From Myxococcales bacterium (lineage in GTDB: Bacteria; Myxococcota; UBA727; JABDBI01), in assembly GCA_023248545.1 (NCBI GenBank), contig JAHFEF010000015.1:11682-43765 (forward strand): 32,084 nt of DNA. Direction: 5' to 3'. The notes beneath the pieces are model-generated. The model ran no database searches, had not been told where the DNA came from, and saw only the letters and a list, made by a program, of their open reading frames with translations. Each line of letters starts with the position of its first letter. Position 1 is the first letter of the stretch. This document shows positions 1 to 9,518 of the stretch, piece by piece. Position numbers and translations under genes: made by a program.

Positions 1-2631
1 TTTGGCCGCACGCTGCATGGCTTCAAGCTTGGCCATATCTGCAGCCAGCTGCTCCCTTGTTCCAACACGGATCTCAGCTTTGAAAATGCGCTCTAACACG
101 GCGTGTCGAAGATTAAACCGCATGCTGTTAAACAACACGAAGCCTTCTTTTTTATATTCTTGCTTAGGATCTTTCTGGGCATAGCCTCTAAAGTGAATGC
201 CTTCTCGCAAGTGGTCCATGGCCTGAAGGTGATCTTTCCAAAATTGGTCAATAATTTGAAGGTAGATCAGACGTTCAACGCGGCGCACGAGCTCGGGGTC
301 AATTTCTTTTTCTTTTCGGGCATAAAAGGCGGACATTTCTTGGTAAAGCAGGTCCATCATGCCGTCTCGATCGGCTGGCAGTTTGGTTGGATCAACTTGA
401 ACGCTTGTCAGTGCGAACAAATCATCGCAGAGTTCTTTGAGTTTCCATTCGTTCGGAGAAGTTTTCTCCGGTGCAGCGATTCGAACCAGATTAACGATCG
501 TGTCTTCGACGAGATCAAAAACCAACTTGCGAATATTTTCCCCACCCAGAACTTGTCGACGCAACGAGTAAACAGCGTTGCGCTGCTGGTTCATGACATC
601 GTCGTATTCGATGAGCTGCTTGCGGCTATCAAAGTGGAATCCCTCGACGCGTTTTTGGGCATTAGCGATTGATTTCGAAACCCAGGGGTGTTCAATCGGC
701 TCGCCGTCTTTCATCCCGAGACGCTCCATCACGCTGATCATTTTGTCAGAGCCGAAAATGCGCATGAGGTCATCTTGAAGAGATAAATAGAATCGGCTGG
801 ATCCAGGGTCGCCCTGTCGCCCAGAACGTCCCCGAAGTTGGTTGTCAATTCGGCGTGATTCGTGACGTTCGGTTCCAATAATTCTAAGACCACCTGCTTC
901 GAGGACTTTTTGTTTTTCTTCTTTACAAATCTGTTCTGATTTTTCTAACTCTTTGGTGTAAAGCTGGATCGCTTTTTCTTGGAATTCTTTCCGAGATTCA
1001 TCAGGGACAATGAGATCAGGTTTACCAGACAAGAATGCAAACTCAGCAATCTGTTCGTCCGATTCAGAGAGCTGTTTGGCGACCGCATTTCGGGCCATAA
1101 ACTCAGGGTCACCGCCTAAAATAATATCGGTTCCTCGACCGGCCATGTTGGTGGCAATGGTGACCCCTCCAAGGCGACCCGCCTGGGCGATAATTCCGGC
1201 TTCGTCACGATGTTTTTTAGCATTCAACACATGGTGACCAATGCCCATTTTGGTTAGTTTTTTCGCCAAGATCTCAGATTTTTCCACAGACACGGTTCCG
1301 ACCAAAACAGGCTGGTATTTTTTATGGGCTTCTTCAATGTCAGCGGCGATAACATCGAATTTTTCACGCTCGGTTTTGTAAACTTGGTCGTGTTCGTCAT
1401 TTCGGATCATTTGACGATTGGTAGGAATCACCAAAACATCCAGATCATAGATTTTTGCAAACTCTTCAGCCTCGGTGTCAGCGGTACCGGTCATGCCGCT
1501 GAGCTTCTTATACATTCTGAAATAGTTTTGGAACGTAATGGTCGCGAGGGTTTGATTTTCAGCTTGAACCCGAACGTTTTCTTTGGCTTCGATCGCTTGG
1601 TGGAGGCCATCAGACCAACGTCTCCCGTGCATGAGTCGACCTGTGTGCTCATCTACAATAATAACTTCGCCACGCTCGATGACATAATCGATGTCGCGTT
1701 TATAAATCGAGTGTGCGCGCAGGGCCTGATTTAAGTGGTGTAGAGTTTCTATGTTGATAGGATCGTAAAGATTTTCGACACCCAGTAATTTTTCAGCCTT
1801 TTCGTTGCCGGTCTCGGTGAGCATGACCGCGCGGCTTTTTTCATCGACGCTATAATCCACGTCTTTTCGAAGTCTTGGAATGATCGAATTGGTGAGTTTA
1901 TATTTTTCAGCGCTTTCTTCGGCCGGGCCTGAAATAATCAACGGCGTTCTGGCTTCGTCAATCAAGATAGAATCAACTTCGTCAACGATGGCAAATTGGT
2001 GCCCACGTTGAACATAATCGGCCAGTTCAAACTTCATGTTATCGCGTAAGTAGTCAAAGCCGAATTCGTTATTTTGGCCGTAGGTAATATCGGCTTGGTA
2101 GGCTTTTTTCTTATCTTGGTCGCTGACATGTGGAATCACTACGCCGACGTGAAGGCCTAGGAAGCGATAGATTCTGCCCATCCAATCGGCATCACGCGAG
2201 GCCAAGTAATCGTTGACAGTGACAATATGCACACCTCGGCCAATCAGAGAATTTAAAACCGCTGGCAAGGTGGCCATGAGGGTTTTGCCTTCGCCGGTTT
2301 TCATTTCGGCGATTTTGCCGGCGTTCAGCGTCATGCCACCGATTAACTGGACATCATAATGGCGCATGTTCAACACGCGCTTGCTGGCTTCGCGGACAAT
2401 GGCGAAGACTTCGTGTAGGTGCGGGTCTAAGAGGGCATTGACGGCTTTTTTGCTGTTGTCTGTGCAATCTTTGGTGAGATGCTCTTTGAGGGTTTGCAGC
2501 CGTGCGACCAATTCGACGTCGCTCAGAACAGAAACTTGCGATTCAAGTGCATTAATTGCCGCAACCCTAGGCCCAAGAGCCTTAATTTCACGGTCGTTTT
2601 TGGTGCCAAAGATTTTCGTAATCAGCTGCAT
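1..2631 (-). CDS. secA: Preprotein translocase ATPase SecA (C-terminus beyond window edge)
   Basis: SecA is the ATPase motor that pushes unfolded preproteins through the SecYEG channel of the inner membrane. The reading frame is open from an ATG at 2631 to base 1 and gives the first 877 residues. The Walker A motif is MKTGEGKT at about residues 110-117. The DEAD-type motif DEVDS lies at about 217-221. The N-terminus ([13 protein letters not shown]) and the stretch around [14 protein letters not shown] are typical of the family. The last visible residues (about [20 protein letters not shown]) lie in the C-terminal linker, so any zinc-binding SecA C-terminal domain falls outside the window. Only 48 bases separate it from the preceding minus-strand gene, so it may be read with that gene. 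The identity is secure; the missing end is due to the window boundary. Confidence 0.97.
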   Translation of the reverse strand, partial: MQLITKIFGTKNDREIKALGPRVAAINALESQVSVLSDVELVARLQTLKEHLTKDCTDNSKKAVNALLDPHLHEVFAIVREASKRVLNMRHYDVQLIGGMTLNAGKIAEMKTGEGKTLMATLPAVLNSLIGRGVHIVTVNDYLASRDADWMGRIYRFLGLHVGVVIPHVSDQDKKKAYQADITYGQNNEFGFDYLRDNMKFELADYVQRGHQFAIVDEVDSILIDEARTPLIISGPAEESAEKYKLTNSIIPRLRKDVDYSVDEKSRAVMLTETGNEKAEKLLGVENLYDPINIETLHHLNQALRAHSIYKRDIDYVIERGEVIIVDEHTGRLMHGRRWSDGLHQAIEAKENVRVQAENQTLATITFQNYFRMYKKLSGMTGTADTEAEEFAKIYDLDVLVIPTNRQMIRNDEHDQVYKTEREKFDVIAADIEEAHKKYQPVLVGTVSVEKSEILAKKLTKMGIGHHVLNAKKHRDEAGIIAQAGRLGGVTIATNMAGRGTDIILGGDPEFMARNAVAKQLSESDEQIAEFAFLSGKPDLIVPDESRKEFQEKAIQLYTKELEKSEQICKEEKQKVLEAGGLRIIGTERHESRRIDNQLRGRSGRQGDPGSSRFYLSLQDDLMRIFGSDKMISVMERLGMKDGEPIEHPWVSKSIANAQKRVEGFHFDSRKQLIEYDDVMNQQRNAVYSLRRQVLGGENIRKLVFDLVEDTIVNLVRIAAPEKTSPNEWKLKELCDDLFALTSVQVDPTKLPADRDGMMDLLYQEMSAFYARKEKEIDPELVRRVERLIYLQIIDQFWKDHLQAMDHLREGIHFRGYAQKDPKQEYKKEGFVLFNSMRFNLRHAVLERIFKAEIRVGTREQLAADMAKLEAMQRAAK

Positions 2632-2679
2632 GGCTGAGAGTGGTATAGAAAATCCCGTGTGGTGGCAAGTGGGCCTGCC

Positions 2680-3327
2680 TCACCCCCTCAACAGCTTAAA
2701 AGCGTGATTCCACTGGTTCTTGGTGAAACCAGGAATGCACCACAGCTGACAAAGTGGCTCAATGGCCCGGGCAGATTCCACTAAGCCCATGTCTTCCACA
2801 TCCCAGCCCCATTTGAGGAGAACCTCGCGCACCGTGTTTTTACTCACGTTGCTGTTACCGCAAATAAACATGGTGGGTTTGGTACTCCCAAATTGGGGGT
2901 TCACCATGTGGGCATGGCCAATGCTATTAAACGCTTTGACGAAATTGGCTTTCGGAGCCAATCGTTGGAGGCGCTCCATGAGCGAGTCATTCGGGCCGGT
3001 AAAAAATCTCAAGACGCCATTGTTGGGAGGCTCGTCCGCAATGGGGTTCGTGGCGTCGATAATGGTCTTGCCTTTGAGGCGCGCGGATCCGCAGTTTTGG
3101 ATCACGGACTCGGCGGCGGTGCCCTTGATGGCCAGCACCAGCAACTCACCGAAATCGGCGGCCTGCTCAAACTGGCCGACTTGGGCTTTGGGGCCAGCGG
3201 CTTTTTTCCAAGCCTCTAGTTTGCTCGGTTGACGTGAGGCGCGCATGACGTCGTAACCGTCTTTTAAAAAGCCGTTTGCCAACACCTCGCCAACCATGCC
3301 AGAGCCTAAAACCGCTATTCTCGCCAT
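2680..3327 (-). CDS. NADP oxidoreductase, F420-dependent NADP reductase-like (COG2085)
   Basis: The 215-residue product starts MARIAVLGSGMVGEVLANG. This is a Rossmann nucleotide-binding motif (GSGMVG at residues 8-13) at the very N-terminus, as in F420H2:NADP oxidoreductase and related predicted dinucleotide-binding proteins. Further family marks are IIDATNPI at about residue 89-96 and KAFNSIG at about 130-136. Length fits the single-domain version. Family members transfer hydride between NADP(H) and a cofactor or act as simple NADP reductases; nothing here shows F420 use, so the substrate is left open. It lies between priA and secA on the same strand (8 and 48 bases away), which suggests co-transcription but no obvious shared task. 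Confidence 0.85.
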   Translation of the reverse strand: MARIAVLGSGMVGEVLANGFLKDGYDVMRASRQPSKLEAWKKAAGPKAQVGQFEQAADFGELLVLAIKGTAAESVIQNCGSARLKGKTIIDATNPIADEPPNNGVLRFFTGPNDSLMERLQRLAPKANFVKAFNSIGHAHMVNPQFGSTKPTMFICGNSNVSKNTVREVLLKWGWDVEDMGLVESARAIEPLCQLWCIPGFTKNQWNHAFKLLRG

Positions 3328-3335
3328 GGACGCGA

Positions 3336-5348
3336 TTAGAGCATCTGGATGGGATCGATGTCAATGATCAGTCGGGCTTTTTTTAAGCGCTGTGCCGGAA
3401 GATTTTTGAGTACTTGCGCACGCAGGATCGAGTTGGAGGTTCGTAGATAAAGCTGCCATCGCCACCGATTGCGCAGTTTTTCGATGGGTGCCGGGGCGGG
3501 GCCTAAAAGCGAACATTGACCCATGAGACCCTGTTTTTTAATTTCGTCGTCCAGAAACAACTTAATTTTTTGAGACTCTTGTTGGGCATGGGTTTCTTCT
3601 GGTGATTCAATTCGAATCAGTGCAGCGCGAACATACGGTGGCTGTTTGGCTTCTAATCTAAACTTGGCGTCTAATTCCGCAAAGCCTGTGGTGTCATGAC
3701 GCTGCAGGGCTGAAAAAAGGGGGTGTTTAGGGTTAAAAGTTTGGATTAAAACGCGCCCTGGATTTTCCCGTCTACCGGCGCGCCCGGCGACTTGGGCGAG
3801 CAGTTGGTAGGTTCTTTCGGGGGCTCTAAAATCTGGCATCGAGAGCCCTATATCTGCCAAAATCACACCGACGAGAGATAAATTCGGGAAATCATGGCCC
3901 TTGGCAGTCATTTGGGTGCCAATCAAGATCTGAGTTTTGCCCGAATGCATCTCTTCTAAGATTTGATTAATTTGTTTGGCGTTGCCGGCGGAATCTCGAT
4001 CGAGTCTGGCGACGGATATATCCGGGAAGGCGAGCTCGACTTCTTTTTGGACACGCTCCGTTCCAAGGCCTAGATTTAACACAGGACCTTCGCCACATTT
4101 TTGACAGTGAACCCGTGGCTTCGAGGCGTAATCACACTGATGGCAGCGCAAGAGATTGCTCTTATGGTGCAACGTGAGCGAGACAGAGCAATTGGGGCAT
4201 TGAGCGAGATGCCCGCATGTATCGCAAACAGCCAGCGAGGCGTAGCCCCGACGATTTAAGAATAACAAAACTTGTTCTTGGCGATCGAGCGCTTCACGCA
4301 TGGCTCGTTTGAGCTGCCAAGACAAAATGCACAGAGATTGCCCATCGGACTCGGGGTAATCTTTTTTAGATTTTAGATCAATGATTTCTATGGTCGGCAG
4401 AACAGAATTAACGCTGGCTCGATGGAGAAGTTTCAGATGCTTCAGTTTGCCCAGCTGGACATTCAAACGACTTTCCAAAGAGGGTGTTGCGGAGCCCAGT
4501 ATGATTGTTGCCTGTTCATGATGTGCGCGCCACAGGGCCACATCGCGGGCATGGTATCGGGGCGTGTCGTCTTGTTTAAAACTAGGGTCATGTTCTTCGT
4601 CGACGACGATCAGGCCTAAATTGGGTAGGGGTGCAAATAGGGCTGAGCGGGCCCCCAAAACAATCCGAACTTCTTGGTTTAACAGGGCCATGATTGCGTC
4701 GTGGCGTTTGGTTGGTTTAAGACCAGAATGCAACATGACGATGGGTTCTTGGAGCTGTGCTTCAAAGCGATTTTTGAGTTGGGGCGTGAGGCCGATTTCG
4801 GGAACAATCACCAAGACGCTTTGTCCTCGACGAAGTGCTTCTTGGGCTGCATGAATATAGACCTCTGTTTTGCCAGATCCGGTGACGCCTTCCAATAGAA
4901 ATGCCCCACCGGTGCGCACTTGAATCAGTGCCTCGGTCTGCTCTGGATTCAACTCAATCGCTTTTGAATCTGGCCTGATTTCATGTTTTGTTTGCTTGCC
5001 GCGTCGTTTCGTTAGAGCTGCTTTTTTGAGGGTCCTAGGTGTATCGGGCGGCAGGCAGAGTCTTAAGACTTCGCCCAACGGGGCCATGTAGTAATCTGCC
5101 ACAAATCTGCACAGGGCGATCTGCTCATGGGTAACAATGGGTGAGTGGTCGAGCAGGGCTTCTATGGTTTTGATTTTCTCCACAGGCCCTGGATCCGTGC
5201 CCACAATCACCCCGGCCACGGGGCGATTTCGGAGCGTGACTCGCACGCGTCTACCCGTCAGTGTCTCCGACCAAAGCGATTCTGGGAGATCATAAGTGAG
5301 CGCATCCGGAATGCCGGCCGCTGGTACACTGACTTCTATCTGAGGCAT
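3336..5348 (-). CDS. priA: Primosomal protein N' (PriA), replication restart helicase
   Basis: PriA is a 3'-5' superfamily 2 helicase that recognises stalled forks and reloads the replicative helicase. The 670-residue product carries the N-terminal 3' DNA-binding domain (MPQIEVSVPAAGIPDALTYD), Walker A GVTGSGKT at 154-161, Walker B DEEHD at 250-254, and motif III GSATPS at about 285-290. Eight cysteines (375, 378, 384, 387, 402, 405, 415, 418) form the two zinc sites typical of PriA. I chose the ATG at 5348. An upstream in-frame TTG at 5405 would add 19 residues with no family character and would run up to the divergent gene. All key residues are present. The start faces the plus-strand gene at 5408 across 59 bases, which must hold both promoters. 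Confidence 0.97.
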   Translation of the reverse strand: MPQIEVSVPAAGIPDALTYDLPESLWSETLTGRRVRVTLRNRPVAGVIVGTDPGPVEKIKTIEALLDHSPIVTHEQIALCRFVADYYMAPLGEVLRLCLPPDTPRTLKKAALTKRRGKQTKHEIRPDSKAIELNPEQTEALIQVRTGGAFLLEGVTGSGKTEVYIHAAQEALRRGQSVLVIVPEIGLTPQLKNRFEAQLQEPIVMLHSGLKPTKRHDAIMALLNQEVRIVLGARSALFAPLPNLGLIVVDEEHDPSFKQDDTPRYHARDVALWRAHHEQATIILGSATPSLESRLNVQLGKLKHLKLLHRASVNSVLPTIEIIDLKSKKDYPESDGQSLCILSWQLKRAMREALDRQEQVLLFLNRRGYASLAVCDTCGHLAQCPNCSVSLTLHHKSNLLRCHQCDYASKPRVHCQKCGEGPVLNLGLGTERVQKEVELAFPDISVARLDRDSAGNAKQINQILEEMHSGKTQILIGTQMTAKGHDFPNLSLVGVILADIGLSMPDFRAPERTYQLLAQVAGRAGRRENPGRVLIQTFNPKHPLFSALQRHDTTGFAELDAKFRLEAKQPPYVRAALIRIESPEETHAQQESQKIKLFLDDEIKKQGLMGQCSLLGPAPAPIEKLRNRWRWQLYLRTSNSILRAQVLKNLPAQRLKKARLIIDIDPIQML

Positions 5349-5407
5349 TTTGTGAGAGCGTACAATGCTGGCAGAATAATCGAAAGGGCTATTCGGTTGA
5401 ACCAAAT

Positions 5408-5989
5408 ATGCTGCTCAAAATTCTGGTTTTCAGCTTTGCGATCGGAGTGTATGCCCAGGATCCTGTTACTGAGGCGCCAACCAATTCAACCGCTCCCGCT
5501 CCTTCTCCTTCGCCGTCCCCTCCTCCGCCCAGCAGTTCGAATATGTCACGAGAAATGGCGCTTACAGTTGGGATGCTTGCGATTGTAGGTACTATGGCTT
5601 ACCTTTGGGGCCTGTTTGATCGGGGCCATGTTCTCTGGAAGGCTTTTTGCGCATTTGAACCGAGGATTACCACAGAGCAACTCTATGCTCCCAATGTTCC
5701 TCAGGAAATGCATAGTGCAAATGATGCGCCAACGGAGGCCCCGCCTCCTTTTCCAATTTATTCGCCCAGAACGATCATGCCAGCTTTGCGATTTCCCGGT
5801 GCGAGCCCAGAGGCGCATCGGTTTTCTATAGATCAAGCACACGCCATGAGAATCGTTGAAATAGGGCGCCCCCAAGCGCTTTGGAGACTGGTAATGTATT
5901 TGATTGTTGGAGGAACTTTCTTCCCGGCGTTTGGGATGCTTGCCTGGCATGTCTATGCTGCAGAGGCTAATACGTCATCTAACCGATAG
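5408..5989 (+). CDS. Membrane protein with signal peptide and Pro/Ser-rich linker, unknown family
   Basis: I do not recognise the family. The 193-residue product begins with a signal peptide (MLLKILVFSFAIGVYAQ, likely cut near residue 17). A Thr/Pro/Ser-rich stretch follows at about 20-45. A hydrophobic segment at 51-70 (MALTVGMLAIVGTMAYLWGL is its core) and a second at about 160-185 suggest two membrane spans with a roughly 90-residue loop between them. The C-terminus is short and polar. It is the first gene of the plus-strand run that leads to the glycosyltransferase block, divergent from priA. There is no SD sequence of note before the ATG. It could be an envelope anchor or scaffold for the later genes, but that is only inferred from position. 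Confidence 0.7.
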   Translation: MLLKILVFSFAIGVYAQDPVTEAPTNSTAPAPSPSPSPPPPSSSNMSREMALTVGMLAIVGTMAYLWGLFDRGHVLWKAFCAFEPRITTEQLYAPNVPQEMHSANDAPTEAPPPFPIYSPRTIMPALRFPGASPEAHRFSIDQAHAMRIVEIGRPQALWRLVMYLIVGGTFFPAFGMLAWHVYAAEANTSSNR

Positions 5990-6149
5990 ACTTTCCCTGG
6001 GCACCCCCAATACGCTCTTCAAAACATAATGTCGCTCCCAGACTTCGATCAAGACCCCTGGGAACGACAACAGAGCATTAATTCCATTTGTGCTCAGTTG
6101 TCAAAGGCTCTTTTCGGAATTTGTTCCGGAGCGACGAGGGAGAACACTC

Positions 6150-6863
6150 ATGGTCGCTTCGATTCCTGTTTCATTGCTTCAATCCAACCTATCTCACGGT
6201 GCTTGCAGGCTGTATGCGCTGCTCACCCTATTGCCTACGTACAATGGCCGGTTCTGGATCAGCCAAAATCATTTGGGCGAGCAGCTCAAGTGCTCTACGC
6301 GGCATGTGCGTAACTTCTTGAAAGAGCTGGAAGAAGGCAAGTTTTTGGAAAACACCGGTGATTATCATGGGCAGTATCGGGTTTACAAACTGCAAGACTC
6401 CGGAACCAGAGTCCCACCAATTAAATTAAATTTAAATTCTAATTCAAATTTAAATTTAAATTCAATTAGTTTGCTGGCACAAAATCCAAGCTGGAAAACC
6501 GAATATGCGTGTTTTGATGGCAAAGAGGGACGCCCAACGCTGGTTCAAAAGATCGACGAGGCACTCAAGCGATTTCGATACGGCAATTTATTGGGCTACG
6601 TGAAGTTCTATCTGAAACAGGGCGCTCAATGGCTGTTGGCCAATTTGGCGAGGCTTCACAATATCGTTACAGCAGCTCCAGCACAGACGCTGCAGGATAT
6701 CGAGCGCGAGCGACAAGTGCAGGAAGCGAAGAAGCGTGCCTACAACAATCGATTTTGGCCCAAGGATTGGGCTGAGCAGCCCGAGGAAGATCAGAGCTTT
6801 ATCCGAGCAGGATTCAAAGCCTGGCTTGACACAAGGCCTGCAGCTGATAGACTCATCGCTTAG
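6150..6863 (+). CDS. Winged-helix DNA-binding protein, replication-initiator/phage O-like
   Basis: The 237-residue product has an N-terminal winged helix: a segment with LSHGACRLYALL, then ISQNHLGEQLKCSTRHVRNF as the likely recognition region, then LEEGKFL and a beta wing. This arrangement is common in plasmid Rep proteins and in the N-terminal domain of phage replication protein O. A low-complexity Asn/Leu/Ser linker follows at about residues 91-107, then an unrecognised helical C-terminal half with a charged coiled segment (about 180-205). I chose the ATG at 6150 because GAGGG lies 9 bases upstream; an in-frame GTG at 6090 would add 20 poorly characterised residues. It ends 17 bases before the next gene. 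It may be a transcription factor for the following operon or a relic of a mobile replicon; I cannot decide. Confidence 0.7.
   Translation: MVASIPVSLLQSNLSHGACRLYALLTLLPTYNGRFWISQNHLGEQLKCSTRHVRNFLKELEEGKFLENTGDYHGQYRVYKLQDSGTRVPPIKLNLNSNSNLNLNSISLLAQNPSWKTEYACFDGKEGRPTLVQKIDEALKRFRYGNLLGYVKFYLKQGAQWLLANLARLHNIVTAAPAQTLQDIERERQVQEAKKRAYNNRFWPKDWAEQPEEDQSFIRAGFKAWLDTRPAADRLIA
6419..6468 (+). repeat. A/T-only low-complexity tract of AAATTTAA-type repeats inside the winged-helix gene
   Basis: Within 6419-6468 the sequence is almost entirely A and T, built from repeats of AATTTAAAT and AATTCAAAT. It encodes alternating Leu-Asn and Ser-Asn residues in the interdomain linker. The surrounding gene is of normal composition. 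Such tracts melt easily; in some initiator genes (for example lambda O) the origin lies inside the gene. Confidence 0.8.
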
Positions 6864-6880
6864 CTTTCCATGGGATATCA

Positions 6881-9454
6881 ATGTATAAAAAAACGAAAAA
6901 AATTGGGTTGCTAGGGCTGATGCTTGCTTTCTCAATCGGGGCGAAAGCGCAAATTCAGGAAGCCAAAGATAAAGCGGCAAATTATGGGGTTCCATGGGTG
7001 GCAGAAACAATCCTGGAGGCTATCAAGGAAGAGAGCAAGACACTCTGTGGTGTTGGGCCCCAAGCCTATATCTGCCAATATGTTGCTAGTCTTTCTAGTC
7101 TACAAACCAACAATGTGCAAAGCAGCTTCAGTAGACACTTGCAGGAACAAGTGGCTTCAGGGGTTCAGGGTTTTTACAATGAGGCATTTGGTCCACTGAA
7201 GGCTGAGCCTGTATCCCAATTCCACACTTCTATGGAAAAGTTTCGTTCGGTGAGCACGAAGGCGCAAAGCACTCAGAGTATCAAGGCTCGATTAAACATG
7301 GCTCAATGGCTGCCTATTTTTGATGCACTCTTTGAGCTTGGAACCGACAAATCACTGGCCTATGCGGTTTTTTTGATAGCCGTATTTTTGCCTGAGTACG
7401 ATGGAAGTGAACCCGAGTTGGTGTCAAAACCCAAGGCGTTATTTGCACAAAACAAACTCCATGTTGGCAAAATTATCGAACAACTTCAAACTGAAACCTA
7501 TCCGGCCTGGATGAGGAGTGATCCGGCTTTATCAGAACGGTTTGAGAGCATTTTGGCTGCCTGGCAAGGGGTCAAAATTGGTCCGCGGAAAAGTATCGCT
7601 CCGACCTCTGCCGATGCCACTCAGGTGGCGGCCTGGACTGGTTTTCTGGCGACGCCGATCTCGAAGCTTATCAGCATTGTACCGAAAAAAAAGGACCAAC
7701 CGTTGCTTTGGTGGGAGCATGGAGTGAACGCCTTCATTGAGTCGGCCAGTCAAAATACGGCGGAAGCCACAACACGTGCGTATGCGATAGATGCGGCGGC
7801 AAGCACGCGGCGTTGGGTTCAAAACGCTGGCGGCAACCGAACATCGACGAGCTATAGCACGCTACAGGCCCGGCAAAATATACTGACCCAGATGTGGAGC
7901 GAGCTCGGACTCACCATGCATGCCAATCTATGGCGCTACTTGGCAATGATTGTTCCGGGATTTGCCCAAGTAGTCCGCGAGCCAAACATTCACAAACAGG
8001 CTGCGATGTTGGCCAGCATTTTGAGTTATGTGCGTGTGTATGATCCGGAGTATTCCACAGATGACCCTTTCATGCAGATGACTTTCGAGGCAATTTTCGG
8101 GGGGTTTGATTTTCTAACGCCCGAATTTAAAAACGCATTTGAAGGAAATCTGCGGTGGCTTGACCCCGATTTTATCAAAGAAACAGGGGTTCAGGCTTAT
8201 TATGCGTCCATTCTGAGTCCCTTATGCTTGGTGCAAACTGTTCCTGAAACAAAAATTCCGGTGGCATCTACAGGCCTATCTTGGCTGGTACAGTGGGGTT
8301 ATACTTTCTCGAAAGAAGGTTGGATCAAAAAATGGCCGAAATTTTTTGGAGAAAACTTCGATCGAGCTTTTAAGACGGTGATCCTGGGGGTGGGAGAGCC
8401 AGCCAAATATGAAATCCAACGGTCTATCAACGATGGGATACGTCAACAAAGTGCTGCCGAAGCCCGGCTAAGCGCCGGTGCAGTCCAACTGAATGCACGG
8501 CTGGGCATCGATGCTCAAAGGGCTCGGGCTATTTATGAACGCCTGGTTCCAACATTTTCGCATATCTTAGACGCTGCCCGAGAGGCTTATGAAGCCGGTA
8601 ACACACAAAAGACAGCTCGCTTGATGGTCTACCTCTGTGCCCTGATTGCGGAAATTTACCCAGAAGCGCCTACCAATGATGTATTGATTGCCAAATTAAT
8701 TGAGGCCAGATTGACGAATTGGGTGAGTCTGGACACTCTGGAACCTGAATTGGGCAAACTTTTGGCAGAGAAGCCCCCCGTGCTGGCTTGTTTTATCAAG
8801 CAAAGACTTTTTGCGGCGAAATTGGTTCTGGAGAATTGTCAGCTTAATGAAGAAAGAGAATCTAATTGGGATTACTATACTTCACCCAATGGACTCGCCT
8901 ATGCAGTGATTACCGGCATTGCCTACACATTGCCTGGGCTGGTTGCTTGTGGATTGCCGGGTAAGCTTGTTGATCGTGCATGGACTTATGCACCGCAAGG
9001 GATGACTCAGCATGAGTATGTTAATCGTGCGGCGACTTATGCATGGCGTGGCTTCAAGAGCCTGTTTGTTACCAATGTGTATCTTGGCATCGCCAAGGGT
9101 CCCTTGGAATGGATCAAATCACAAGCACAGCTGTGGACCCAGTATCAGTACATTAACGGGTTGTGGGGACCTCCTAGCCTCCGGGTCGACGAAGATAATA
9201 CTGTTGGAAAATCCAGAACGCTATTTAGCAATCGTCAGTATAAATTGCCGATGTATCTTAGTGGCAATGCGGAAGAAGGTCGGAAGGATTTGATTGTTAT
9301 CTTGACTAACTGGGCATTGAATGCTAGAAAAGAAAATCCTGATTATGTAACGTTTGAAGAGTTTATAAATACTCCATTTGGACAGCATTATTCTGCGGAG
9401 GCGGATGTCTTGAGGCCGTATTTTGATGAGATGAGAGCGGCATTTAAAGGGTGA
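6881..9454 (+). CDS. Large exported protein of unknown family (857 aa)
   Basis: I do not recognise this protein. It begins with a signal peptide (MYKKTKKIGLLGLMLAFSIG), with a likely signal peptidase I site AKA|Q at residues 21-23. The rest looks mostly helical and is soluble in character. One more hydrophobic stretch at about residues 671-691 could be a membrane segment or a buried helix. No repeat, known catalytic motif or cell-wall-binding motif was seen; cysteines are few and scattered. It starts 17 bases after the winged-helix gene and is followed after 64 bases by the glycosyltransferase run, so it is probably made with them. Base composition is normal at its start and becomes A/T-richer towards its 3' end. 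A periplasmic or surface role connected to glycan handling is an inference from position only. Confidence 0.8.
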   Translation: MYKKTKKIGLLGLMLAFSIGAKAQIQEAKDKAANYGVPWVAETILEAIKEESKTLCGVGPQAYICQYVASLSSLQTNNVQSSFSRHLQEQVASGVQGFYNEAFGPLKAEPVSQFHTSMEKFRSVSTKAQSTQSIKARLNMAQWLPIFDALFELGTDKSLAYAVFLIAVFLPEYDGSEPELVSKPKALFAQNKLHVGKIIEQLQTETYPAWMRSDPALSERFESILAAWQGVKIGPRKSIAPTSADATQVAAWTGFLATPISKLISIVPKKKDQPLLWWEHGVNAFIESASQNTAEATTRAYAIDAAASTRRWVQNAGGNRTSTSYSTLQARQNILTQMWSELGLTMHANLWRYLAMIVPGFAQVVREPNIHKQAAMLASILSYVRVYDPEYSTDDPFMQMTFEAIFGGFDFLTPEFKNAFEGNLRWLDPDFIKETGVQAYYASILSPLCLVQTVPETKIPVASTGLSWLVQWGYTFSKEGWIKKWPKFFGENFDRAFKTVILGVGEPAKYEIQRSINDGIRQQSAAEARLSAGAVQLNARLGIDAQRARAIYERLVPTFSHILDAAREAYEAGNTQKTARLMVYLCALIAEIYPEAPTNDVLIAKLIEARLTNWVSLDTLEPELGKLLAEKPPVLACFIKQRLFAAKLVLENCQLNEERESNWDYYTSPNGLAYAVITGIAYTLPGLVACGLPGKLVDRAWTYAPQGMTQHEYVNRAATYAWRGFKSLFVTNVYLGIAKGPLEWIKSQAQLWTQYQYINGLWGPPSLRVDEDNTVGKSRTLFSNRQYKLPMYLSGNAEEGRKDLIVILTNWALNARKENPDYVTFEEFINTPFGQHYSAEADVLRPYFDEMRAAFKG

Positions 9455-9518
9455 ATTTAAAAGGAATGTTATTATGTGTAAAATGGTTGGCTGTGTTAGA
9501 GGAGAAGGGTCCGTTATT

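Noticed and set aside
103..672. 189-codon plus-strand frame in the first 700 bases
   Set aside because: Opposite strand is clearly secA with conserved motifs; the plus frame is a shadow.
2762..3232. Open frame on the plus strand across the oxidoreductase gene
   Set aside because: Shadow of the minus-strand COG2085 gene; no family character or ribosome site.
5546..5950. Minus-strand 134-codon frame opposite the small membrane protein
   Set aside because: The plus-strand frame has a signal peptide and two membrane segments; the minus frame has no recognisable features.
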